64,000 bases of DNA, taken from contig NZ_AFPJ01000036.1 in the NCBI RefSeq assembly GCF_000220505.1, positions 1 to 64,000 of the forward strand, read 5' to 3'. The notes beneath the pieces were generated by a model, which worked only from the letters and a program-made list of their open reading frames with translations, made no database searches and was not told the origin of the DNA. Made by a program: the position numbers and the translations under genes. How positions within the stretch are numbered: position 1 is the stretch's first letter; every line of letters starts with the position of its first letter. This stretch comes from Microbulbifer agarilyticus S89 (GTDB lineage Bacteria; Pseudomonadota; Gammaproteobacteria; Pseudomonadales; Cellvibrionaceae). Shown piece by piece: positions 1 through 8,329 of the stretch.

Positions 1-25
1 TGCTTTTTTTATTCTTTATACACGG

Positions 26-1009
26 TTAGTTGTTAGCAGCCGCAATCGCTCCTGCAGGCACCTCTGAGTAATTGCTCAGCTTGTTCGGGAAATACTTCTC
101 CAACAGCGCCAGCAAAATGGCGCGGGTCTGATTGTCCACTTCGCCGTCTACTTTCCATGGGCGGAAGTGGTACTGAAACGCACGAGTGTATAGAGAGATT
201 TCCTCTTCGCTGGACTCTTCCGGGTTGATTCCGTAGCCGTAATCGTTCAGCCAATGTGCGAAACGCCGACGCACGCTTTCTCTGTCGCTGGTGGTGTTTC
301 CGTTAAGGAAGTCGAGATGACGCTTTACTGTCTCATCATCATACCAAGCGCCGACCCCGGCCTCAGCCAGCTTTTGCCAGGGAAATTTGGGGCCCGGGTC
401 AATTTTGTAGTGGGGAATAATATCGCCATGGCCAACTACCCGGGTAGGGGTGATGTCTGGGTAGCGCGCAAGAATATCTTTGGACAGCGCGATGACAAGA
501 TCAATTTGTTCAGGGTCAAACTCGGGAAAGAAGCACACTTGCTCGGCTTCAATACCCGGAGTGGATTCCGTGGGAGGGCGACAGTAGCTTTGATTGACGA
601 TCTCGATGCCAATTGAGTGGTCATTTAGCTGTGAGCGATCCTCCCACCAGCTTGGGCCTGCGTGCCACGCGCGTCTATGCTCATCTACCAACTGATAGAC
701 ACGCAGGTCGTCATGTGGATAACTCGGGTCATTATGCTCCGGGATAAGATAGTGCGAGCTGACTGGAGAAGAACTCGGCTGGGTCAGCACACGCAGCGAG
801 GTGTCAAAGTCAATCGCGGTAAAGTGCATTACCAGGAAACGCACTCGCTCACTTGCGTTTTTCGATTCGACAACCTCGATTTTATAGTCATCGCTTTGGT
901 GATTTATTCCAACACCGGTGGTACCACAGCCGCTACTGAACACCGCAGCGCTCATAGCAGCGGCCATGGCGAACCGTTTGAGGGGAAACATACTTATTGA
1001 GACTGGCAT
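26..1009 (-). CDS. N-acetylmuramoyl-L-alanine amidase, AmiD/AmpD-like lipoprotein
   Basis: Amidase_2 family zinc amidase expected to cut the MurNAc-L-Ala bond of peptidoglycan or muropeptides. The N-terminus is a lipoprotein signal ending in SSGC (Cys28). The zinc ligands expected for this family are visible: His62 (MHFT), His194 (GHGDI) and Asp204 (KIDPGPKFPW). Residues about 265-315 resemble a C-terminal peptidoglycan-binding three-helix domain, as in E. coli AmiD. The start at 1009 has an AAGGAG six bases upstream and overlaps the preceding NlpC/P60 gene by 16 bp, so it is the last gene of a four-gene leftward operon. Family and catalytic site are secure. A substrate of free muropeptide rather than intact sacculus is inferred from the neighbours. 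Confidence 0.9.
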   Translation of the reverse strand: MPVSISMFPLKRFAMAAAMSAAVFSSGCGTTGVGINHQSDDYKIEVVESKNASERVRFLVMHFTAIDFDTSLRVLTQPSSSPVSSHYLIPEHNDPSYPHDDLRVYQLVDEHRRAWHAGPSWWEDRSQLNDHSIGIEIVNQSYCRPPTESTPGIEAEQVCFFPEFDPEQIDLVIALSKDILARYPDITPTRVVGHGDIIPHYKIDPGPKFPWQKLAEAGVGAWYDDETVKRHLDFLNGNTTSDRESVRRRFAHWLNDYGYGINPEESSEEEISLYTRAFQYHFRPWKVDGEVDNQTRAILLALLEKYFPNKLSNYSEVPAGAIAAANN

Positions 1010-1560
1010 AGTGACTCCTTCAGGCGAATACCAGAGTCAAAATCGTCTTGCGGGATCGCTTGGATTTTGACAAAACCATCATTCGAGGTCATTCGGTGAA
1101 TATAATTTCCATCCCCTAGGGCAATGCCAACATGAGTCAGCACACCCTCGGCCCAGTTACCGTAGGTGTTTTTCAGGAATACCAGGTCGCCAGGCTGCAG
1201 CGCGTCGATGGACTCGATTTTTTGCCCAAACTCATCGGCAGCCAGTGAATCCACGTGCTCTGGTAGCAGTTTATCATCGGGGCCGAGCAGATGCGCGTCC
1301 CAGGGGTTTTGGGTCTCCAGAGTTTTGAAGTGCGGTCCACATGCGGCGACAAGTACTTCTCTGGTCCAGTTCATGCACTGCTCGGCCTTGCCTACGCGAT
1401 ACTCCTTGCCTTCCCACGGCAGTGCAGCCTTGATGAGTTTGCTTGCCATGGGCTCGACATTCTGAGCTCTCTCTGGTGCGCCAGAGCCGGCGTTGGATTG
1501 ACTGCAAGCGCTAGTGGGCAACAGTATTGCCAGAGATAGCAAGATAATGATTTTTTTCAT
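994..1560 (-). CDS. NlpC/P60-like cysteine hydrolase lipoprotein
   Basis: Small (188 aa) lipoprotein, lipobox PTSAC with Cys19, followed by an NlpC/P60-like papain fold. Candidate catalytic residues are Cys62 (AEQCMNW), His143 (LTHVGIAL) and a second His155. Members of this clan commonly cleave D-Glu-(gamma)-mDAP or similar cell-wall peptide bonds. The chosen start is the ATG at 1560, which overlaps the stop of the upstream M1 peptidase gene as ATGA; the longer in-frame extension upstream lies inside that gene and lacks a signal sequence. The family is divergent: the usual DCSG context of the catalytic Cys is replaced by QCMNW, so the exact bond cleaved is uncertain. Confidence 0.8.
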   Translation of the reverse strand: MKKIIILLSLAILLPTSACSQSNAGSGAPERAQNVEPMASKLIKAALPWEGKEYRVGKAEQCMNWTREVLVAACGPHFKTLETQNPWDAHLLGPDDKLLPEHVDSLAADEFGQKIESIDALQPGDLVFLKNTYGNWAEGVLTHVGIALGDGNYIHRMTSNDGFVKIQAIPQDDFDSGIRLKESLCQSQ

Positions 1561-3830
1561 CGGCTTTCGATTTCCACACAATTATTTTTTCGGTCGGTAT
1601 CTGGGGTAACCCATAGTGGGTCTATGCAGACTGATTGCAGCAGGTTGTCCAGCGGTAGTTTCAACTGCAAAGTAGAGCTTTCCGCATTCATCCAGGCGTA
1701 TGCAGGTATTGTCAGGTTCTGAGGCGATGCCTTGTGAAAATTGAGCTGCATCGGAATTGGGAGTATGCCATCACCAAGATTTTCGATGGTGAAGGTGTAC
1801 CAGTGTGCCGGCTGCGGCGTTCGGCCCTGGGTGAAATCATCTGATTTCGTTTCTGGCTGATCTTCTGCATGAAAATCTTGTTCTGCATGAAAATCGTTTA
1901 GAGGTGCCGTATAGGCGTCCACGAGCGTTGCATCTTGATCAACCACAAATTCCCGTATCTGGCCAACGGTGTAGGCCATGGCCGGGGGAGCACTTATGTC
2001 TTTGGCTGTGATCGTAAGTGGGCGCTCTCCAAAGGTGACCGCACTGATTGTCAGGTCAATACGCTTGCCCTCATAGAACCAGTTACGCCAGAACCAGCTT
2101 AAATCGGTCCCCGAGAAGGTCTCGATCGCGCGGAAAAAGTCCCCGGGCATTGGGCGTTTACCTTCCCAGGCAGTCGCAAAGGCGGAGAGTGCGGGATCGA
2201 AGACCTCGGGTCCCAGGACAAGGTGTCGCAACGTGTTGAGCATGCTTGCCGTCTTGTTGTAAGCATTGTCAATTTTACGATGCAAACTATCGGCACTGGT
2301 CATAATGGGTTGGTGCAGGGAGTGCTTGGTGTATGCTGCGATAGTGCGTGGTTCACCATAGATCACATCGAAGCTGGCTTCCCAGCTATGCTCAGCACGG
2401 TATTCAATAAAGCTCACCAGGCCTTCGTCGAGCCAGGCCCACTCGCGCTCATCTGTATTGATTTTCATCGGCAAGTAGTTGTGACCCACCTCATGGATAA
2501 CACTGCCGATAAAATCGTATTTGGTAAGGCGGTCCCATGCCGGTTGTTCTGCAGTGGCTGCATCGCGCTCCGGGCGCGTAGCGACGGTGGCCATTCCTGG
2601 GTATTCCATGCCAATACCCGCAGCGTTTACCACGCTGATGCTGTCCATCTTCAATGGCATCAGTGCGCTGTCGTAGACGTTTAGGGTATGACCAATTGCC
2701 GCGAGGCCAAATCGCTCCCACAGCGAAGCTGCTTCTTGCGGGTAAAACTGCTGCAGTGCTCTCCCTTGCGAATCCTGCTTGGCTTGCCAGAGGAAGGCGG
2801 GTGAGGCGGCAAAGGCGAAATCACGCATGGTTTCACCGGTGAAAACCCAGCGTACACTGCCATCAGGTGAAGCCTGCCTACGGCGCAGGGCTTCCTGCGC
2901 ACCAATAACCGGCACTGGTTCCTGGGTGATATTTTTCCAGGCATTTAGACTTTTTGTGTCTAATACCTGCGCAGGGTTTTGCAAATGACCGCTGGAGGCC
3001 ACGGTATAGTTCTCTGGAACCGATAGGCTGACGGTGTAATCGCCAAATTCGGTCGAAAACTCCCCCTGTTGCAGGAAGGGCTTCAATTGCCAGCCCGCAT
3101 AGTCGGTATAGGCTACCGCCCGTGGGAACCAGTGTGCCGCTACATAGATTCGCGCCCCGTCTGCAAGCGTTTCATATCCGCTGCGGACGCCGGTAGCGAC
3201 TTTATCGGTAAGAGAGAGAGACCAGGAAATCTCGAGTTGTTGCTTGTCTCCTGAAAGCAAAGGCTTGGGCAGGGGGACCTGTAGGTGGGTACCGCGCTCA
3301 TGCCAGCCGAGTTGGTTACCACGTTTATCGCGTACATCCGTGATCGTGAAGCCTGTGGCTGTCGCACGCGCTTCTGTCCGCGACGGACTGTTTGACTTTT
3401 GCGAGGTCAGTAGCTGGAAAGAGGCATCTGCCCCCGGGCGAAACGCATTGTGATCCAGCGCAAAATAAAGGTGCGTCAATGTGTCCGGCGAGTTGTTCTG
3501 GTAGTTGATGGTCGCGGTAGCGGTGATGTTGTGGGTGACCGGGTCCAGTGTCGCGTCGATTTTGTAATCAACGCACTGCTGCCAGTAGTTTGCTGCTGGT
3601 AGACCATTGGCGCTTCGGTAAAACCCAAGGTCCAAGTCAGTCTGGGTGAGCTTGAGGAAAGGGTCTACGGTCGCCGCAGTGGAACGCTCTCCAGCTGCGG
3701 CCGCATTGGCGCTGGTGATATTCATCAGTAGGGAGCAACCAAGTCCCCACATCACCATGCCGCGCCATGAGAGACGCTTGGAGCCTATCTCGGAGTGCGT
3801 ATTCTGATCCTTTGCATGCATAACCTTCAT
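1557..3830 (-). CDS. M1 family zinc metallopeptidase, exported
   Basis: 757-residue gluzincin of the M1 aminopeptidase family. The HEVGH zinc motif is at residues 446-450 and the third ligand Glu469 follows after exactly 18 residues (WLDEG). A hydrophobic segment ending in NAAAA around residue 45 looks like an export signal with a long n-region. The start is ATG 3830, overlapping the MFS gene stop (ATGA); an upstream extension would lie wholly inside that gene. In this locus it could trim N-terminal amino acids from released stem peptides outside the inner membrane. The bond specificity is inferred from context only. Confidence 0.85.
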   Translation of the reverse strand: MKVMHAKDQNTHSEIGSKRLSWRGMVMWGLGCSLLMNITSANAAAAGERSTAATVDPFLKLTQTDLDLGFYRSANGLPAANYWQQCVDYKIDATLDPVTHNITATATINYQNNSPDTLTHLYFALDHNAFRPGADASFQLLTSQKSNSPSRTEARATATGFTITDVRDKRGNQLGWHERGTHLQVPLPKPLLSGDKQQLEISWSLSLTDKVATGVRSGYETLADGARIYVAAHWFPRAVAYTDYAGWQLKPFLQQGEFSTEFGDYTVSLSVPENYTVASSGHLQNPAQVLDTKSLNAWKNITQEPVPVIGAQEALRRRQASPDGSVRWVFTGETMRDFAFAASPAFLWQAKQDSQGRALQQFYPQEAASLWERFGLAAIGHTLNVYDSALMPLKMDSISVVNAAGIGMEYPGMATVATRPERDAATAEQPAWDRLTKYDFIGSVIHEVGHNYLPMKINTDEREWAWLDEGLVSFIEYRAEHSWEASFDVIYGEPRTIAAYTKHSLHQPIMTSADSLHRKIDNAYNKTASMLNTLRHLVLGPEVFDPALSAFATAWEGKRPMPGDFFRAIETFSGTDLSWFWRNWFYEGKRIDLTISAVTFGERPLTITAKDISAPPAMAYTVGQIREFVVDQDATLVDAYTAPLNDFHAEQDFHAEDQPETKSDDFTQGRTPQPAHWYTFTIENLGDGILPIPMQLNFHKASPQNLTIPAYAWMNAESSTLQLKLPLDNLLQSVCIDPLWVTPDTDRKNNCVEIESR

Positions 3831-5011
3831 ACGGATTGCGCGACCATCGTAGAGGGTTCGGCCTGACGACGTTCGGTAATGAGCGCCATCACGAGCGTTG
3901 CCGCCATGCACCCCATGCCCAGCCACAGCACTGCAGTGAAGTCGCTTGCAGCTATGAGTGCCGCCGCTATTGGGGGGCCGGCTATTTCACCGACCTTGAA
4001 AGCGCTGGCACAAAGAACAATAAAACGCCCAGTGTCGTCGACCCGGTTGAATTGGTCCATCAGCAGCGGTAGCGAGAAACTCCAGAAGAACTGGAAAACA
4101 ATCGATGTGCTTGCGTACAGGGCATAAGCGCTACCGGAGTATTCGCCGGTAAGTACCGCCATGGTGAGGACCTGGATGGTGAATGCAATTAGCAGAGTAA
4201 ATGCACGGCCGACAATTTTGCTGAGCCATGGGGTCGCAAGGGAGCCCAAGCCGCTAATGGCAAACCCGATACCCAGCAAGTCTCCAACATCCGCACTGCT
4301 CAGACCCAGGTTAATACCTATGCGCTCAAGGTAGGCCCATACCGCGGAGACACCGCAGTAGTACACCACCGTAGTCGCGAATACCAATAGCGCTTTACCC
4401 GAGAGGAGGGTCGTGAAAATGTTGTCAGCCTCATTAGACGGAGACTTTTGCGACTTTGGAAAGCTCAGGACGCACAGAATCAGGGTGGCGAGGAGCCAAC
4501 CGTTGAGATAGTGGAAAAACGGATTTATCTCGGCTTCGCCCATCAGACGGGGCAAGGCGAAAAAGCCAATGGTACCGAACACGACCTGCGCGGTAACCAT
4601 CAGGCCAAACGCGAGCTGAGGATTGCGACGATCGCCAAGCCCAGCCAGTGCAATTGCGTATGCTGACCCGCAGCCGATCCCCGCGATGATACGGATAACC
4701 ATCAATGAGCCGAAGTTATCCACCGAGAGGCTCGCCAGGTTACCGGCCACGAATAACCCGAGCCCGGCAAGTACGACCGGTCTCCACGACAGCTTACGCA
4801 CCCAGAAAATCGCTGATGTGGAGCTGAGAAATATTCCGATGACATCTGCCGAGGCTAACCAACCAATTTCCTGGCCCGAAAAATTTCCGCGATCCGATAG
4901 GGCGCCAACCCATAACGGCAATAATGTGAGGATGGATGCCCCCATCATTGCGACAAATAGCAGGCTTACGAGATTTTGGGCGGAGTTAGGCCGGTCTTTA
5001 TCTGGGTACAT
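3827..5011 (-). CDS. Major facilitator superfamily transporter
   Basis: 394-residue MFS permease with about 12 hydrophobic segments and a central hydrophilic loop near residues 190-205. It lacks the extended 14-helix length typical of AmpG, so it is not an obvious AmpG orthologue. It is the first gene of an operon with an M1 peptidase, an NlpC/P60 lipoprotein and an amidase, which suggests that it imports a product of muropeptide breakdown, such as a small peptide, an amino acid or a sugar. The upstream 550-bp divergent region holds its promoter. Substrate is unknown. Confidence 0.8.
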   Translation of the reverse strand: MYPDKDRPNSAQNLVSLLFVAMMGASILTLLPLWVGALSDRGNFSGQEIGWLASADVIGIFLSSTSAIFWVRKLSWRPVVLAGLGLFVAGNLASLSVDNFGSLMVIRIIAGIGCGSAYAIALAGLGDRRNPQLAFGLMVTAQVVFGTIGFFALPRLMGEAEINPFFHYLNGWLLATLILCVLSFPKSQKSPSNEADNIFTTLLSGKALLVFATTVVYYCGVSAVWAYLERIGINLGLSSADVGDLLGIGFAISGLGSLATPWLSKIVGRAFTLLIAFTIQVLTMAVLTGEYSGSAYALYASTSIVFQFFWSFSLPLLMDQFNRVDDTGRFIVLCASAFKVGEIAGPPIAAALIAASDFTAVLWLGMGCMAATLVMALITERRQAEPSTMVAQSV

Positions 5012-5197
5012 GTTCTACTACTTATTCTGATTTTCTGATCAATTTTTGCCCATAAGATTCGCTGCTTTCAGGTGTAGGTAGGTGCAGCCATGTGCGGGCG
5101 ATAGCACCTCAATTTTATGTCAGCGGAATTTCTCGGCGAATGATTGTCAATCGGTCGCGGCTATAGACAATGAGTTATTGGTCCGTCGTTTGAATTT

Positions 5198-5257
5198 CCA
5201 TCGATTTTTTCCATCGATTTTTCCATCGACTGTTTCGTTTGATGGTTCCATCGATGG
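5198..5257. repeat. Four CCATCGA repeats, one inside a palindrome
   Basis: CCATCGA occurs at 5198, 5211, 5223 and 5248. The first three are spaced 12-13 bp apart and separated by T-tracts. The last lies within the perfect palindrome CCATCGATGG. The array could be a multi-copy protein-binding site or simply replication slippage. Confidence 0.6.
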
Positions 5258-5360
5258 TTCCGGGCGCCATCCACTAACAGCATATTTTATTTCTGATGGC
5301 GTCAAAATGATCTTTTAGGACGCTTCACGCGCTGTTTCTGTTTCAGTTTATCGATTCTAC

Positions 5361-5373
5361 AAATAAATAATTC
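5361..5373. promoter_or_regulatory. Candidate RpiR-type operator (11/13)
   Basis: AAATAAATAATTC matches the locus-wide near-palindrome GAATAAATTATTC at 11 of 13 positions. It lies 190 bp upstream of the first TonB receptor. Weak on its own; supported by repetition of the motif elsewhere in the locus. Confidence 0.35.
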
Positions 5374-5472
5374 CTTATATGTAGTCATTTTGGAATTTTT
5401 TAAGTAGTCTAGTCCTGCGCTGAGAGGAATTGGCGCAATTGGATGTGAGGTAACCAAACCGGACTTGGTCAA

Positions 5473-5490
5473 AATGACAGCGATGTCACT
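5473..5490. promoter_or_regulatory. NagR-like (LacI-family) operator candidate
   Basis: AATGACAGCGATGTCACT is an 18-bp near-palindrome (TGACA-GCGA-TGTCA core). It closely resembles the AATGACANCGNTGTCATT-type operator that I recall for the LacI-family GlcNAc regulator NagR in Shewanella and relatives. It lies 70 bp before the TonB receptor start. No LacI-family gene is in the window, so the regulator would be encoded elsewhere. Confidence 0.55.
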
Positions 5491-5559
5491 TTGGTCAGGT
5501 TGGGGCGAAGGGACGCTGACAAGCACTAATCCGACTAACGATAAAAACGGAAAATTACT

Positions 5560-8262
5560 ATGAAATCCAATGACTTCCGTAAAAACCTGCTCGCACACGG
5601 TGTCGCTCTGGCGCTCGCCGGCGTCGCTGCGCCTCTGGCATTTGCGCAAGATGCCGAGCAGCAGGATGAGAAGAAACAAGAAACTGCTTCCCTGGAAGAA
5701 ATCCAGGTTGTAGGTTTCCGCGCGGCTCTTGAAAAGAGTGTTGATGCCAAGCGCTATGCAACCATGGTTATGGACAGCATTAGTGCTGAAGACATCGGCA
5801 AATTCCCCGATAAAAACATCGGTGATGCGCTGATGCGTATTCCTGGTGTGGGTATCGAGCGTCGCTTCGGTGAGGCGGACGGTGTAAGTATCCGTGGCCT
5901 TGATCCCTCACTGAGCCTGACTTATCTCAATGGCCAGTCCATCTCTACTGCGCAGTGGTTCGAAGGCTATCGTCCTACTCGTGGTTTCCGTTCCGACATG
6001 TTGGCAGCGGAGCTGGTTTCCTCTCTGGAGGTTTACAAATCACCGCGTGCTGACCTGCCAGACGGTTCCATCGGTGGTACCGTTAACATTAAGACGGCAC
6101 GCCCGCTGGACCTTGAGAGTGGCACTGCCCGCGGTTCTATGGAATATCAGTACTCCGAGAATGCGGAGCGCTGGGATCCAGCTTTCTCCGGTCTCTATAG
6201 CTGGAAGACCGAAGACGAGAAGTTTGGTGTGCTGATTTCTGCTTCTCATCAGGAGCGCTTCACCACCTATGACGCCATGGAAAACTACTACGGTGCTAAC
6301 GTGGAAGCGAAGGACGCCGACGGTTCTGGCAACTTCACCAACGCGACCTGGGGTGCCGGCCACGCGATCTTCCAGCAGGAGCGTGAGCGTACCGCTTATA
6401 ATCTTTCTGCCCAGTGGCGCCCGACTGAAGAGTTGGACATCGTCGCCAACTATCTGAACTTTGCTCTGTCGGCGGACAACGTCAACTCCAACTACCTGGT
6501 TATCCCTGGCCGTGTTGACGAAATCAACAATGTGACCGCTACTCAGCAGTTCCCAGCAGGCGTGGGCGTGCTCAAGCACGATTCCACTTTGGGTGATGTT
6601 GCTGGTGTATCCGGTGACGATTACTGGTTTGGTCCGGATACCTTCTTCCGTAACACCAATCCGGAAGCGCAGGCGTTTGACCTTGACGTGACTTACAGTA
6701 CTGACCTGTTTGAGGCGCACGCTCAGGTTGGTCACACCGAAGCTGCAGGCGATATTATCGTTCTTGGCTACTCCGGTAAGCTGAATGCTTCTAACATGGC
6801 AGCTGCTGGCCTGACTGGTGACGAAGTCCTGACCTTGGACCTGACCGGCAACAAGCTCGGTGTTGAATTCGATGGGTTTGATCCATCCAACCCTGCTAAC
6901 TATCCTCTGGAAGTCCGTGCCGTGAACCCGCACATCGAGGACTCTGACGAAGAGACCTATGCGCAGTTCGACCTGACGGTACCTCTGGACAACGCTGGCT
7001 TCGTGACCTCCGTAAAAACCGGTCTGAAGTTCCAGACACACACCAATGAGCGTAACCAGTACAGCTTTAATGCGATTATTCCCGATGAATTGATGCTGGA
7101 AAATGGCGCAACCTACGCGAACCTGCCGGTGAACACCGGTTGTGGCCAGTTCAAAGAAACAGCGAAGAGCTCTACTTTGACCTGCCTGCCGACTCTGGAC
7201 TTGGCTGGTATCCGTAACGTGTCTGCCAGCCTGACTCCTTCCAATACGCGTGAGGAAGTGAACCTGGGTGGTTTCTACCAGCTGAACGAAGACAAGCTCG
7301 CGCTGTACGCAATGGCAGAGTTTGAATACGACAAGTTCAGCGGTAACTTCGGCGTACGCTATGTTGACTACGATCTGGAATCCATTGCGAACCAGGTGGC
7401 TAACGGTGAGAACGTACTGAATGTTCCCACCAACAATGACTACTCTGAAGTCCTGCCGAGCCTGAACGTTGTCTACAACATCAACGATGACCTGCTGATT
7501 CGTGGTGCTGCGGCGCGCGTCATGGCCCTGCCGAACTACCAAGATCTGCGTAACACCTTCAGCTACAACAGCACCACCCTGACTGGTTCTGCGGGTAACC
7601 CGTTCCTGGATCCGTGGCTGGCCAATCAAATAGACCTGGGCGTCGAGTGGTACTTCGCTGAAGGTGCACTGGCTAGCGCGACTTACTTCCGCAAAGATAT
7701 TGAGTCTTTCCTGTTCTCCATTTCTGAGAGCGAGAACCACGACATTGTCGAGGAAGGCACTGAAAATATCGTGAACCGTGACCTGATCGTTTCTCGTCAG
7801 CGTAACGGTGGTGAAGCTGAATTGCAGGGTATCGAACTGCAGGTGCAGTCCGAGATCGCTTACGGCTTTGGTGTCAGCGCTAACTACACCTTCACCGACG
7901 CGGAAGTTATCGACAACAACGGCCAGGACGGTCTGAACCTGCCGGGCAACTCCGAAAATATGTGGAACGTAACCACCTACTGGGAGAATGACCGTTACAG
8001 CGCACGTCTGATGGCAAACCATCGTGGCGAGTTCTTCAACGGCTTCCGTATTGGTACCGCATCTGAAACAGAAGCATTTACCTCGGTAGATGTTGCTTTC
8101 TCTGCAGAGGTTACTGAGAACGTGACTCTGAGTCTGCAGGGTGTAAACCTGACTGGTGAGCTGTACCGTACCAAGAACTCTCAGGACTCCTGGGATGGTA
8201 TCTTCCAGCTGATCAACGACGGTGGCACTCGCTGGTTTGTAAACGCTGCGGTTAAGTTCTAA
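5560..8262 (+). CDS. TonB-dependent receptor, Xanthomonas/Caulobacter carbohydrate type
   Basis: 900-residue outer-membrane receptor. A signal peptide ends at AFAQ near residue 30 and is followed by a TonB-box-like segment EEIQVVG. The plug domain (about 60-190) contains the typical IPGVGIERRFGEADGVSIRG motif, then a 22-strand-type barrel ending in an aromatic C-terminus (WFVNAAVKF). This subtype often sits in carbohydrate loci together with tryptophan-halogenase-like genes, as here. A NagR-like operator upstream suggests an amino-sugar ligand such as a GlcNAc/MurNAc-containing saccharide or muropeptide. Even codon use and long antisense open frames suggest high expression. Ligand identity is inference. 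Confidence 0.92.
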   Translation: MKSNDFRKNLLAHGVALALAGVAAPLAFAQDAEQQDEKKQETASLEEIQVVGFRAALEKSVDAKRYATMVMDSISAEDIGKFPDKNIGDALMRIPGVGIERRFGEADGVSIRGLDPSLSLTYLNGQSISTAQWFEGYRPTRGFRSDMLAAELVSSLEVYKSPRADLPDGSIGGTVNIKTARPLDLESGTARGSMEYQYSENAERWDPAFSGLYSWKTEDEKFGVLISASHQERFTTYDAMENYYGANVEAKDADGSGNFTNATWGAGHAIFQQERERTAYNLSAQWRPTEELDIVANYLNFALSADNVNSNYLVIPGRVDEINNVTATQQFPAGVGVLKHDSTLGDVAGVSGDDYWFGPDTFFRNTNPEAQAFDLDVTYSTDLFEAHAQVGHTEAAGDIIVLGYSGKLNASNMAAAGLTGDEVLTLDLTGNKLGVEFDGFDPSNPANYPLEVRAVNPHIEDSDEETYAQFDLTVPLDNAGFVTSVKTGLKFQTHTNERNQYSFNAIIPDELMLENGATYANLPVNTGCGQFKETAKSSTLTCLPTLDLAGIRNVSASLTPSNTREEVNLGGFYQLNEDKLALYAMAEFEYDKFSGNFGVRYVDYDLESIANQVANGENVLNVPTNNDYSEVLPSLNVVYNINDDLLIRGAAARVMALPNYQDLRNTFSYNSTTLTGSAGNPFLDPWLANQIDLGVEWYFAEGALASATYFRKDIESFLFSISESENHDIVEEGTENIVNRDLIVSRQRNGGEAELQGIELQVQSEIAYGFGVSANYTFTDAEVIDNNGQDGLNLPGNSENMWNVTTYWENDRYSARLMANHRGEFFNGFRIGTASETEAFTSVDVAFSAEVTENVTLSLQGVNLTGELYRTKNSQDSWDGIFQLINDGGTRWFVNAAVKF

Positions 8263-8292
8263 GTTCTTACCCGTAGGTTTATAACCGTGCAA

Positions 8293-8321
8293 AAAGAAAC
8301 CGGCCTTTGGCCGGTTTCTTT
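8293..8321. terminator. Bidirectional intrinsic terminator
   Basis: A 13-bp stem AAAGAAACCGGCC / GGCCGGTTTCTTT with a TTT loop, with T-runs on both strands, lies between the convergent receptor and halogenase-like genes. Confidence 0.9.
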
Positions 8322-8329
8322 TTTTAAGG

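Larger units (their letters stand above)
5012..5559. promoter_or_regulatory. Divergent intergenic region, MFS operon / TonB receptor
   Basis: No convincing gene lies here. The stretch separates the leftward operon beginning at 5011 from the receptor beginning at 5560. It contains a repeat cluster of CCATCGA units (5198-5257), one degenerate copy of the locus-wide 13-bp motif (5361-5373, 11 of 13 matches) and a NagR-like palindrome (5473-5490). A weaker motif-like stretch at 5015-5027 (8 of 13) sits just before the MFS start. Confidence 0.6.

Noticed and set aside
3827-5011. AmpG muropeptide permease
   Set aside because: The protein is a shorter, generic 12-segment MFS member without recognisable AmpG motifs, so I left the substrate open.
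6040-8292. 750-codon open frame antisense to TonB receptor 1
   Set aside because: The sense gene has clear signal, plug and barrel motifs. The antisense frame is a codon-bias mirror with no recognisable domain or ribosome site.
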